Source of the DNA: Tricholoma matsutake | Taxonomy: Eukaryota; Basidiomycota; Agaricomycetes; Agaricales; Tricholomataceae | Assembly (NCBI GenBank): GCA_026075535.2 | Contig: AP026541.1 | Location: forward strand, 8,184,001-8,248,000 | DNA length: 64,000 nucleotides | Reading direction: 5' to 3' | Shown: piece after piece, positions 10,758 to 21,253 of the stretch | How positions within the stretch are numbered: position 1 is the stretch's first letter | How the letters are laid out: each line of letters starts with the position of its first letter | Position numbers and translations under genes: made by a program | Notes under the pieces: generated by a model | Told to the model about the DNA's origin: nothing | Database searches by the model: none | The model's input: only the letters and a program-made list of their open reading frames with translations

Positions 10758-10870
10758 CAAGTCTATACTTTGAGTACTTGTACTGTATTCTAGAATTCCC
10801 CCCTCGAAATATATTAAGTTCCTTATAGTTCTCGGTCCCCTTTAGTGTTGGAAGCTCCAGCTTCCTTCCA
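10758..10870 (+). repeat. C1 3' LTR, 5'-truncated
   Basis: Corresponds to the last ~113 bp of the 186-bp LTR at 6807-6992; the first ~73 bp, including the tip hairpin and any primer tract, are missing and replaced by the end of the minisatellite. It still ends correctly in CTTCCTTCCA before the TSD, so the loss happened after integration or during reverse transcription. Confidence 0.88.
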
Positions 10871-11831
10871 TCGGCCTCCCATTGGTCCCAAGTGGGCATT
10901 CCGGTGTGTAGTGTCCTGCATAGAATACTCTGCAATGGAAACATCTGCGGTGCTCCCTCAAGGGGTTATGTTCTGCCTGTGTTAACTTCAGCATGAGAGG
11001 CTGTTGGGTGTTCATGGTGTTAGCCAGTATGGCTGGAGTGTTGCTACTGGCCACTGCACTGGTCATCGAGGTGTTTCCTCCTGTTCCGGTAGCCCCGCAT
11101 GTCCTGCCACTCTTCATGTTGGTGTGTGCCGCAGACTGTGCAATCTTTAGCCACTCCTCTCTCTTGCTCTGGTTCTCTAAGTGTAGGAGGTGTACTTGCT
11201 GGATCCATGCCTCAAGATCTGCAATCATGTCAAGGGTACCATGCGTGTTGTTTGCTTCATATGAAGCTCTCAGGGCTGGGGAGAGACGAGGGACAAAATG
11301 TGCATGTAACTTCTCTTCTGCAATGTGATAACCTGACCCTGCAATAGCGAGCTCCACATTTGCCTCCCTTACACTTTTGGTCCAAGTCAGAAACACTTGC
11401 AAACTCTGCATCATGATCTGTGTTGTGATGAGGTTGTCCTTCCAGTTCACTGGCAGAAACTTGTTCTTGAACTCTGTGAAGAACTCGATGAACATCAAGT
11501 CTACTAGGTGGTCATGGTGAGTTGTAATCCAGGACTGTATAGCCGAGGATTCAAAATTGTAAATGATACTCAAAACACACTCATCTTCTGGCATCTTCTT
11601 GTTCTGGAAGAATTGGTGACATGCATTCTCAAAGATGCAAATTATCGGGATCGTGATATGACCTGCTGACAAAACCAGTGTGTGGCTTCCCTTGCCGCCT
11701 GTGACCATTGCGAGGGCATATTGTACATTGTCAATACTCATTTGATGCTTGGCAGGTATCTGTTCAGAATCACTGGAGTTGCTGGAGGTGTTGGAGCACA
11801 CTTTATGTGCTGGAGCTGGTGCAGTTGGGGC
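10871..11831 (-). pseudogene. B gag, central piece with zinc knuckle
   Basis: Minus-strand frame of about 310 codons without internal stops over most of its length. Capsid features: KMPEDECVLSIIYNFESSAIQSWI, FFTEFKNKFLPVNW, then FVPRLSPALRASYEANN. A knuckle reads CFHCRVFYAGHYTPECPLG (C-x2-C-x6-H-x4-C, a slightly long spacing). It joins the N-terminal piece at 25590-25870 across A1 and the C-terminal piece at 6416-6572 across C1. An open frame of this length in an otherwise decayed element shows gag escaped most stops. Confidence 0.85.
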
Positions 11832-12257
11832 TGTAAGGGGACTAGGGGGGTGCCCTGTGTGTTTTTCCTATTTTTTATGTTCGTCCTATATTTTTCCCCA
11901 CCTCATTTCCTTCTATTCTTCATTTTCTATGATTTTTCCGGATTTTATTACTAATTTTCCCTTGCTATCATGTTTGTACATGTTGACACTTTTATATTTA
12001 GAGGCGGAGTACCCCTTCCGACACATACCCCTTGGTATGATGTCATTCGGCGGCCTTGATCCACCTATCTCCGCCTTTTTCTATTTTTAGGTTATATTTG
12101 ATTTTTGTCATCTTCACATATACTGGGCATCAGCAAGGGGATCCTTAGAGTTTTCTCTTCGGATTTCCCTTTGCTAGGTGTGTCCCCAATGCCTGTATTA
12201 TGTAGTATAATTTTAACTTTGGATTTCCCTTTGCTAGAGGCTTAGGTTGCCCTTATA
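11832..12257 (+). repeat. A1 5' LTR
   Basis: Begins TGTAAGGGGACTAGGGG and ends GGTTGCCCTTATA; the tips are an imperfect inverted repeat (TGTAAGGG / CCCTTATA), so the LTR ends in TA rather than CA. A TATA-like ACTTTTATATTTAG lies near 11987-12000. Confidence 0.92.
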
Positions 12258-12291
12258 GTAGAAAACTCTCCCCTAAGGCCCAAAAATCGCG

Positions 12292-12609
12292 AACGTGCTG
12301 CCCAAGATAGGCAGGTACGGACTCGATGACGCTTCCCAAAGCTCCACAGAGTCCCTACACACCGTTCCAGATAATCTCGCCTTTATTACGCCGCCATTTT
12401 CGCCAAACATGCTCCCTAGCGACATGGACACATCAGAACGCTTCAACGCGCTTGAAAGCGACGTTTCCGGAATGCGCGCGCAAATCGACTCACTTAAATC
12501 TACGATTGAAAACTTTGTTAGGACCCTCCAGGCTAACCCTACGACCAATAGTTCCCCCTTTACGACTCCAAGCACACCCAACAATGATGTTTTGCCAAAC
12601 GCATCCACT
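12292..12609 (+). pseudogene. A1 gag N-terminal piece
   Basis: Frame VLPKIGRYGLDDASQS... with a heptad-like stretch (ERFNALESDVSGMRAQIDSL) typical of a short coiled coil before the capsid domain. It is cut at 12609 by D; the rest continues at 20316-21253. A2 gives a start MNALPKIGRY; here the Met is not obvious, so the start is uncertain. Confidence 0.8.
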
Positions 12610-13306
12610 TGTCACAATCTGTTCCTCGCCTGCTCGGAACCCGCAACCTTCCAATCTTTTCCGCTTTTCCTAACTCAACTCCTACCACCTTCGTTCCAGC
12701 CCCCTTGCACTGCCCACACTGCTGTGCACCAGGCCGCCATGTACAGCAACCACGGCTGCCTTCCAAGGCTGCCGTCTAGTTTTGCAAATTCGACTACGGA
12801 TTCCTGTGCGGCCTCCGCTAGGCAATTTATCTACGCAGTTGAGACACTGCCGCAGTTTCCATTTCCGTTCCGCTCTTGTTCCGGACTCTAGTATTTAAGC
12901 TTAGTTAGTTTCGCTTTGTATTCCTCAGTTCGTATATCGACATAGACTCGACTTTACCCTGTCAATCTAAAACCTCCTTCTACTCCAACTCCTGACCTCT
13001 AAGAGTCTGAACTCCATTCGACTCAACCTCTAGTTCCCCTCTGAAGTTCTAGTCTCATCTGAACTTAACCTAAGTCCCTCCGTACTCCTTCCCACATTTA
13101 CCTGCACTCTCCCGCTCCTATCTCTAAAACCTCTACCCAAAATTAGGACACCAGACGAGGTGAAGGGCACAGCTTCTTACAAGCTGAAGCCAAGTCCTTT
13201 TCATTACCCATCCGCATAATCCGCTACGACCCGACAATCTTCCACTCTCAAACACCCGCCGGGTCCGACCGGATTCCGATGAGCCCTTTCGGATCAGTTC
13301 TTAACA
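12610..13306 (+). repeat. D 5' LTR
   Basis: Starts TGTCACAATC, ends GATCAGTTCTTAACA. A TATA-like TATTTAAGC lies near 12891. Same length as the 3' copy, with no indel by eye. No clear tRNA primer site follows. Confidence 0.93.
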
Positions 13307-13535
13307 GTATATACGAACTCACACTTCACTCGTCTCTTCTCCTATGACCCCAACTGAAACTCGCCAGCACACAACCAGAAACTCTCAGCACACCGGTACC
13401 ATTCCAGGGATCTCTGCAATTCAGCGATCCACACTTCCTAGCCCACGACCTGCCTCAACATTCGGAGTAACTTCCAGACCTTCCAACATTTTCTGACAAA
13501 TCGGTTTCAGAGCCCCATCAATCAGTGCAAACCTC

Positions 13536-14722
13536 ATGTCTACTCAAGCTCAACAATCTCCCGCGAATCCAGAAGAACCCCGACCCACGACTCCCCTTGA
13601 GTACGTAGGGGGCATCAACCAGCCTGAACCCTATGGGTTGGAAGATCATGGTCTAGAGGACGGACCTCCCGGTGGACCCGACGACCCTAGTGGTCCGGAC
13701 GGCCCTGGGGGTGACCCTGATCCCAATGATCCTGACGATCAACCTCCCGCAGGGGGAAACCCTGATCCAGGGGATAGGTTCATAGATGTTCTTTACAACC
13801 TCTCGGAGAGTATCCGCACCCTCCAACAAAATAACGCACCCAAGACTGAGAAAATCAAAGTTTGTGACCCTGACACCTTCGATGGCTCCAACCCAAAGAA
13901 ACTTAGAGACTTCCTAGTCTCATGTAACCTTCATTTCCGCGACCGTCCGCACATATTTTCTTCTGATGAGAAAAAGATCATATTTATCCTTTCTTATCTC
14001 AAGGGATCAGCTCTCAGCTGGTTTGAGCCCGGTCTTAACAACCCGACCAATTCCGCACACTGGATGTGGGATTATGAGGCTTTTCTCGCCGAACTAGAGA
14101 GTAACTTCGGCCCGCATGACCCGCTTGGGGATGTGGGAAAAGCTCTTTCCGATTTAGCAATGAAGAAAAGTGGTCGCATCACAAAGTATAACGTTGACTT
14201 TTGGGAATTAGCTTCTAGGGTCAACTGGAATGAGGCAGCCCTCCATGACCGCTATTTCCATGGTCTTCCGCTCCGACTTCATATAGAAGTCCTTCGGGGT
14301 GGTAAACCCGACACCCTTGCAGGACTGTGCTTGAAAGTGCAGGACTGTGACAATATCTACTGGATGCAGGAAGATGAAACCTGGTTCGAAACTAAGAATT
14401 CCGGGAACTCTTCTAACCCTGTCAAGAAGGACAACCCCAAAGGTTCCTCCCAGTCCACCAATCAATCCTCGTCGAGCTCCCCTCGGGGAAACTCCTCAAC
14501 CAGCAGCCCTCCACAACAAAGAACACTTCCAAGTCATCCATCTCCGACAAGTTGGGGAAGAACGGCAAACTTACTGCGGATGAATGAGAACGTTGCATGC
14601 AGGAAAGACTTTGCCTCTACTGCGGTGAAGAAGGGCACATAGCAGGAAACTGCCCGAAGTCTAAAGCCGCAAAAGCCCACGCATCCACTGTAATTCCCGA
14701 TTCTGTGGACTCGGAAAAATAG
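13536..14722 (+). pseudogene. D gag
   Basis: Starts MSTQAQQSPANPEEP with a long Pro/Asp/Gly-rich leader (residues ~20-80), then capsid: DTFDGSNPKKLRDFLVSC, FILSYLKGSALSWFEPG, FLAELESNFGPHDPLGD. A Ser-rich linker follows. The frame shifts near 14515, after which the zinc knuckle CLYCGEEGHIAGNCPK (near 14617-14664) is in another frame behind one TGA. The shift and stop make it a likely pseudogene, though only two lesions are present. It would form the particle core. Confidence 0.87.
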
Positions 14723-14778
14723 TCCGCAACCCTCAGGATACAGCCATTGGGGCTGGGGGTTGCGTTGACCTTACCCAC

Positions 14779-17700
14779 TTGGCTGCCTACATCCGTCTCA
14801 ACGTGTCCACTCTTTCCGACCCTGACTCCCTAATCATCCTCTTAACTATTCCTGACCTTTCCGCCCCTGTCCAAACCCTCATTGATTCCGGTTCATCCCA
14901 CTGCTTTCTTGACTCCTCTTTCGTGTTGAATAACCAACTCAGCACGGAATCCATTAACCCGATCAGTTTACGACTCTTTGATGGATCTTGCAACTCCACC
15001 ATAACTCAAGTTGCCCAACTTCCGGTCACCTTTCCTACTGGTGAAATGTTCAATCTGTCATTTTATGTAACCTCGCTAGACTCTTCCTGTTCTGCAGTAC
15101 TTGGTCATAACTGGCTGAAGCAATACAATCCATTGATTGACTGGTCTTCAAGCCAAATCACTTTCCACTCTGCTGATCATAGAGGTTCAGCACCCCAGAC
15201 ATCTCCTTTGTCCCCGAACCTTCCGGTAGAAATCCTTGAATCCTCCGCATTTTCCGAACCCCCCATTCCTCCTAAGTTTACACCTCCTGACATCTCTTTC
15301 ATCAACGCTGCTGCTTATGCGCGTGCTAGCAAACTCCCTGGGGCAGTAGCCTTCCAGATGACCTTTGCTCCAGAAGGGTTATCTGCCCGCTCGACCCAAT
15401 CCTCAATCCCGCCGGATTTATCTGACATTCCCGCCAAGTATCATGAATTCGCCGATGTCTTTAATAAGAATAAGGCAGACACCCTTCCTCCACATCGTCC
15501 TTATGACCTCAAGATAGAGATGGAGGATAATGCTCCTCCTCCTCCAGGTTGCATGTACTCCCTCTCTCCATCCGAATTAGAAGCCCTACAAGTCTTCATT
15601 GACAAAAACGTCCGCTCAGGCTTCATCCGTCCTTCTAAGTCTCCGCATGGAGCTCCTATACTTTTTGTCAAGAAGAAGGACGGTAGCCTCCAACTTTGTG
15701 TCGACTACCGAGGACTCAATCGTCTTACGAAGAAAGACCGCTATCCCCTTCCTCTCATTTCCGACCTCCTTGACTCTCCCCAAAAAGCCCGCTTGTTCAC
15801 CAAGATAGACTTGCAGCATGCTTATCACCTAGTCCACATCGCGGATGGTGATGAATGGAAAACTACTTTCTGCACCCACTATGGATCCTTCAAGTGGTTG
15901 GTGGTTCCCTTTGGATTCACTAATGCACCCACAGTGTTCCAGTGTTTTATGAACGACATCTTCAGCGACATGCTGGATGTTTGTGTCATCGTGTACCTCG
16001 ACGACATCCTGATCTATTCAGATGACAAGTCCCAGCATGGGACTCACGTTAAAGAAGTCCTCCGCCGTCTCCGGAAAAATGGACTTTACGCCTCCCCACA
16101 GAAATGTGAGTTCCACAAAGACACCGTTGAATATTTAGGTTTCATCCTTTCACCGGATGGACTTCGGATGTCCGAGGATAAAGTCAAAACTGTGCTCGAC
16201 TGGCCTGAGCCTAGGAAAGTTAAGGACATCCAATCCTTCTTAGGCTTCTGCAATTTTTACCGCCGTTTCATTAACGGTTATTCAGACATTGTCATCCCAC
16301 TTACCCGCTTGACATGGAAATCCGCACCTTGGGACTTCAACAAGAAGTGCCGCAACACCTTTGAGACGCTCAAACAAGAATTCACTCATGCACCCGTCTT
16401 AACCCAATGGGTACCCGACTCACAAATGGTACTCGAAACGGACGCTTCTGACTATGCCCTAGCTGCTATCCTTTCGGTTTACACTGCAGATGGAGAAATC
16501 CATCTGGTCACTTTTCATTCCCGCTCCTTCAATCCCGCTGAACTAAATTATGACACACATGACAAGGAACTCTTGGCCATTTTCAAAGCCTTCAAACACT
16601 AGAGGCAGTACTTTGAGGGTTCCGCAAACCCAGTTGATGTGGTCACGGACCACAAAAATCTTGAGTACTTCAGCACTACCAAGTTGCTCACCTGCTGCCA
16701 GGCCCATTGGTCTGAGTACCTTTCCCAGTTCAATCTCGTCATCCGCTTCTGCCCCGGGAAACTAGGGGCCAAGCCAGACGCACTCACTAGACATTGGGAT
16801 GTCTACCGCAAAGGGGGAAATAGCGACTTTGCCTCTGTAAACCCAACCAACTTCTGACCTGTATTCACACAGGAACAACTCTCCTCTTCCCTCCGCGCCA
16901 CTTATCTCGCCACACCCATCCTTCAACAAGCAGTAATCATGGACATTGAGAAACTCCACAACAACATCCGCACCTCTCTTCCCCTTGACCCTATATCTTC
17001 TGTTCATCTCCCGACACCTGTTGACCCCAACCGGACCATAGATGAGGCAGGACTTCTCCGCCACTTCGACTGGATTTATGTTCCGGACGTTGCGGATCTC
17101 CGCCTCAAAGTCCTCCAATACAAACATGATCATATCCTCTCCAGCCACTTCAGACAAAACAAAACCCAGCAGCTTGTCCACCGGGAATACGTCTGGCCAA
17201 ACCTCCGCACCTTCGTCCAGGAATTCTGCAAATCCTGTACAACTTGCAAATGATCCAAATCGCCTCGACACAGGCCCTACGGGTTCCTAAAGCAACTTCC
17301 AGTTCCAGAACGACCTTGGAATTCCATCTCCATGGATTTCATTGAACAACTACCCAACTCCGCTGGTCACACTGCTATCCTAGTCATCGTTGACCACCTC
17401 ACCAAACAGGGCATCTTCATTCCAACTGTCAACAAAATCACAGCCCAAGAACTAGCCAACCTGTTCATCCTCCACATCTTCTCCAAGCATGGTGTTCCGT
17501 TGCACGTCACTTGCGACCGGGGATCCAAGTTCGTCTCTCATTTTTTCCGCTCTCTCGGAAAAGCACTCGACATGTGGATCCACTTCACTTCCGGTTATCA
17601 TCTGCAAAGTGATGGTCAGACAGAACGACTTAACCAGACCTTGGAACAGTACCTCTGGATCTTCTGCAACTATCAGCAGGACGACTGGTCTCACCTCTTG

Positions 17701-18408
17701 CCCTTGGGCAAATTTGCCTACAACAATGCTCCTTCCACCTCTACAGGCATATCACCTTTCTTTGCCAATAAAGGTTACCACCCAAACATTTCCATCTTTC
17801 CAGAGCGCGACTTAGCTTCACAGCGCGCCCGCGAATTCATCGTCGATTTAGATGACCTTCACCAGGAACTTCAGAAACAACTTGCGGCCGCTCAAGAACA
17901 TTATCAAGGTCCTGCAGATAAACATTGGGCACCTGCACCTGACTTCGACATTGGTGATTTTGCTTATGTCACTGCGGAAAATATCTGCACCACCCGTCCC
18001 TCCAAGAAACTCTCTGAAAAGAACCACGGTCCTTTTGAAATCATCGCCCGCCTGGGAACTCACTCAGTTACCCTGCGGCTCCCGGATCACATGCGGGCTA
18101 TTCACCCTGTTTTCCATGTCTCTCAACTAGAGATACACTCCCCAAACACAATTCCAAATCGAGTACAACCTCCACCTCCTCCTATCACCATCAATGATGA
18201 GCTCGAATATGAGATTGCCGAAGTCCTCGACTCCAAAGTCGACAACTGACATCGCTGCAAGATTCTCTACCTCGTCCGATGGGAAGGTTACCAGGGAACC
18301 GATGAAGAGACTTCCTGGCTACCTGTTATGGAACTTGACCACGCCCAAGAACTCCTTGCAGATTTTCACACCCGCTACCCACAGAAAATCGGACCGTTAC
18401 CCGCTTAG
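14779..18408 (+). pseudogene. D pol: protease, RT, RNase H, integrase, chromodomain
   Basis: Domains in order: protease TLIDSGSSHCFLD (~residues 34-46) and AVLGHNWL; RT with VDYRGLNRLTKKDRYPLP and VYLDDILIYS (catalytic YLDD intact, near 15990-16020); RNase H LETDASDYALAAIL and YDTHDKELLAI; integrase zinc region ending CKSCTTCK, core SMDFIEQLP (Asp), VTCDRGSKFVS (Asp) and YHLQSDGQTERLNQTLEQ (Glu); tail VFHVSQLE; chromodomain YEIAEVLDS...YLVRWEGYQGTDEETSWLP. Interrupted by TAG 16600-16602 and TGA near 16857, 17252 and 18247. The TGAs fit CGA losses. All catalytic residues are retained. Confidence 0.93.
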
Positions 18409-18492
18409 AGACGATTCACGTTACTTATTCACTCAGTCCAAACTCAGAACAAACTTTATTGAAAAAAAGAATTTTTGGATCCGACCGGATCC

Positions 18493-19486
18493 CTACACTA
18501 CCTCTGCTTCTCCCTCTCCATCTTCGTCATCCTCTCCTCTGACTTCACCACCTTCCTCTGCTTCTCCACCTTCCCTGCCTTCATCCTCCTCTTCCTCACC
18601 CTCGCCCTCCTCCACATTGTCTGCCCACCTTTTTTCCAAATATCTTTGGAATCCTGCCCAGTCATCTCCAGACTGGCGGATCCCACGCCTTTCCCATTGG
18701 GACTCTCGTACTGCCCACTCCACTTCCTCCTCGTCCTTGTCACTCTCCCCCTCAATACTTTTGTCTGCCTCCCACTCCGGGTCCATTGCATCCCAGATCT
18801 CCTCCATCGACTCCCTCACCACTGTCACCACCTCCCCAAACCCTTTCCTCACCACCTTCACCAGCTGTCGTAGCAGCTCCGCCACTTCTCCGCTGTTTTC
18901 TGGCGGGCCCGCTGTTCCCGCTCCGGACCTCGCTTTTCTTACTGTTGGGGCCTCCTGCCCCTCCCACATGACCTCCTCGCACTTGTGCTTAATGTGCATG
19001 CAGTTATCGCACACGCGTCCCTTCGCACCCATCTTGAAGCACGAAATTTTTTGATATTGGCACCTAAGCCACTTGTCAGTCCAAAAACATTGAAAGAAAA
19101 CCAACTACGCACCTTTTGCAGGGCAAGGCGGCCTGCACCCACACCGGACTCGCCGATTCTTCTGACCCCACCCGCGCCCTTGACGTGGCAATCTTCTTCT
19201 TCTTTGGGGACTTGCTCCCCTTGGCCTCGTCCTCCAAACCCGCAGCTGCAGCTGCCCACTTCTTCTCCGCACGTTTTGCAGCCGAAGCCTCTTTTTTCTG
19301 CACCGCTGCCTGGCACGCCTCCTCTGCCTTCGCAGCCTCCTGCGCCCAACATTCCTCCTCCCTTGCTGCCTCCTCCAATTCTCTCACCTCCCGCTCCATC
19401 TGTTCTTTCATCTCCTGCTCCCTCTGTTCGTACTGAGCCTTCATTGCAGCCAATTTCAGTTGAGCAGAGCCTGCTGGGGGGGACAT
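18493..19486 (-). CDS. D antisense gene: coiled coil plus cysteine cluster protein, likely spliced
   Basis: Encoded opposite to D, wholly between pol and the 3' LTR. Exon 1 (19486-19109) starts MSPPAGSAQL and holds a long Glu/Ala/Lys coiled coil (~residues 10-75) and a basic patch SPKKKKIA. A 37-nt intron is proposed at 19108-19072 (GTAGTT, branch-like ACTGAC, AAG), joining ALPCKRC to WLRCQYQKISCF in frame. Exon 2 gives CQYQKISC then CDNCMHIKHKC, resembling a Zn2Cys6 cluster with altered first spacing (C-x2-C-x3-C-x6-C-x9-C-x2-C-x6-C), and a very acidic tail. About 318 aa, no stop. Function unknown; DNA binding or regulation of the element is inference. The intron is short for fungi. Confidence 0.55.
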
Positions 19487-19618
19487 TTTGTATAGGTGAT
19501 GGAAGAAGGAAAACAACAAAACTTTTCAACCAATTGCCGCATTCGGGAGTCAACCAACTTCCTCATTTGGACTCGAACCTTCATGTGCCTTGTAGGCTCG
19601 GCACTAAGGGGGAAATAC

Positions 19619-20315
19619 TGTCACGATCCATTCCTCGCCTGCTCAGAACCTGCAACCTTCCGATCTTTTCCGCTTTTCCTAACTCAACTCCTACCACCTT
19701 TGTTCCGGCCCCCTTGCACTGCCCACACTGCTGTGCACCAGGCCGCCGTGTACAGCAACCACGGCTGCCTTCCAAGGCTGCTGTCTAGTTTTGCAAATTC
19801 GACTACAGATTCCTGTGTGGCCTCCACTAGGCAATTTATCTACGCAGTTGAGACACTGCCGCAGTTTCTGTTTCTGTTCTGCTCTTGTTCCGGACTCTAG
19901 TATTTAAGCTTAGTTAGTTTCACTTTGTATTCCTCAGTTCGTATGTCGACATAGACTCGACTTTACCCTGTCAATCTAAAACCTCCTTCTACTCCAACTC
20001 CTGACCTCTAAGAGTCTGAACTCCATTCGACTCAACCTCTAGTTCCCCTCTGAAGTTCTAGTCTCATCTGAACTTAACCTAAGTCCCTCTGTACTCCTTC
20101 CCGCATTTACCTGCACTCTCCCGCTCCTATCTCTAAAACCTCTACCTGAAATTAGGACACCAGACGAGGTGAAGGGCTCAGCTTCTTACAATCTGAAGCC
20201 AAGTCCTTTTCATTACCCATCCACATAATCTGCTACGACCCAACAATCTTCCACTCTCAAACACCCACTGGGTCCAACTGGATTCTGACGAGCCCTTTCG
20301 GATCAGTTCTTAACA
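19619..20315 (+). repeat. D 3' LTR with preceding polypurine tract
   Basis: Preceded by AAGGGGGAAA (19606-19615), a clear plus-strand primer. Starts TGTCACGATCC, ends TCTTAACA. Differences from the 5' LTR are mostly CG in one copy against TG or CA in the other. Confidence 0.93.
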
Positions 20316-21253
20316 CCACTAAGGAACATGCCCAGATCAAACTGTCCCCCCCCACCGAATTTAATGGTGCACGTGCGCAGGGACGTGCATTCCTTAATTC
20401 CTGTGAGTTATACATTAGTCTCCAGTCACATCAATTCGTCGATGAGGCTGCAAAAATTTATTGGGCCTTCACATACATGAAATCTGAACGCGCCTATCTC
20501 TATGTGGACCATATCCTACGTCAAACTAAAGAACTCGGTTCTCTACCTTTTGCCACTTGGGGTGACTTTTGAGCTGAGTTTGTACGCCACTTCTGCCCCC
20601 TCAATGAATGCCACCGAGCAGTGACATGACTTGAGTCATCCACTTACCACCAGGGACGTCGATCCGTGGACGACTATATCGATGAGTTCAAGGATTTGGT
20701 GGACATGGCAGGATATGGGAGTGGGTTACCAGTGGTGGTGAAGTTCCGACGGGGGCTCAACCGAGAAATTCAGGACCAGATTGCACAGATGTTGGAAGGG
20801 CGCCCAGCGGACGATGATATCCTTGCTTGGTATGAAGCTGCTTCACTCAGTGATGAGAACCGACTCACAAATGCGGCATTTAATGCTGCATTCCGTGCTC
20901 CAACTACCACTCATATGCCCTACACCTTCAATTGAAGCCTCCCCCACCCTAACCCCATTCCTGTTCGTCAAACTCCCACACCAGCCATCAATGTCCCAGT
21001 ACCAATGGATGTTGATGCAGCCCACAGCCATGCATGTAAGTTGGATCTCTGCTACCGTTGTGGGGAACCTGGACACAGGGCTGGAGTGTGTCCCCATTGT
21101 CAGGATATCCGCATGCTCACCCCCGAGGGACAAGACGAACTCCTGCAAGATTTGTTGGCGCTTGTAGATGTTGAGGAAGCGAAGGATCAAGTTGCAGAGG
21201 AGATTAAGTTGGAAGTTGTAGAGGAGCAGGATTTTCCTATTCACAGCGAGTGA
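20316..21253 (+). pseudogene. A1 gag C-terminal piece
   Basis: Continues 12292-12609 after D. Capsid QSHQFVDEAAKIYWAFTYMKSE, ...EFVRHFCPLNE, then MAGYGSGLPVVVKFRRGLNREIQDQIAQMLEG, and a CCHC knuckle CYRCGEPGHRAGVCPH (near 21050-21097). Stops near 20570 (TGA), 20628 and 20933. It ends at TGA 21251-21253, where the protease frame is open one base back, so gag and pol overlap by a few bases in the -1 frame. Confidence 0.85.

Larger units (their letters stand above)
6807..10870 (+). mobile_element. Non-autonomous LTR element C1 (family C)
   Basis: Bounded by a full LTR (6807-6992) and a 5'-truncated LTR (10758-10870), with flanks TCAGC (6802-6806) and TCGGC (10871-10875), a TSD with one change. 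The interior has no RT, integrase or protease. It is C/A-rich with a Ser/Thr/Pro-rich frame, plus an A/T-richer segment (9500-10440) and a minisatellite. C2 and C4 share the interior and LTR. The LTR tips resemble those of Gypsy B, so B-type proteins may have moved it. It is inserted in B gag. Confidence 0.88.
12610..20315 (+). mobile_element. Ty3/Gypsy chromovirus D, youngest layer of the left nest
   Basis: LTRs of 697 bp each (12610-13306, 19619-20315), perfect TSD CCACT (12605-12609 and 20316-20320) in A1 gag. Internal order: gag, protease, RT, RNase H, integrase, chromodomain, then an antisense gene, then purine tract and 3' LTR. CpG-rich. LTRs differ at about 30 places and nearly all are at CpG. 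The pol frame has only four stops, so it is nearly intact. Confidence 0.95.

Noticed and set aside
18493..18873. Plus-strand Ser/Pro/Leu-rich frames opposite the D antisense gene
   Set aside because: They are the shadow of the acidic Glu-rich tail read on the other strand and continue no pol domain.
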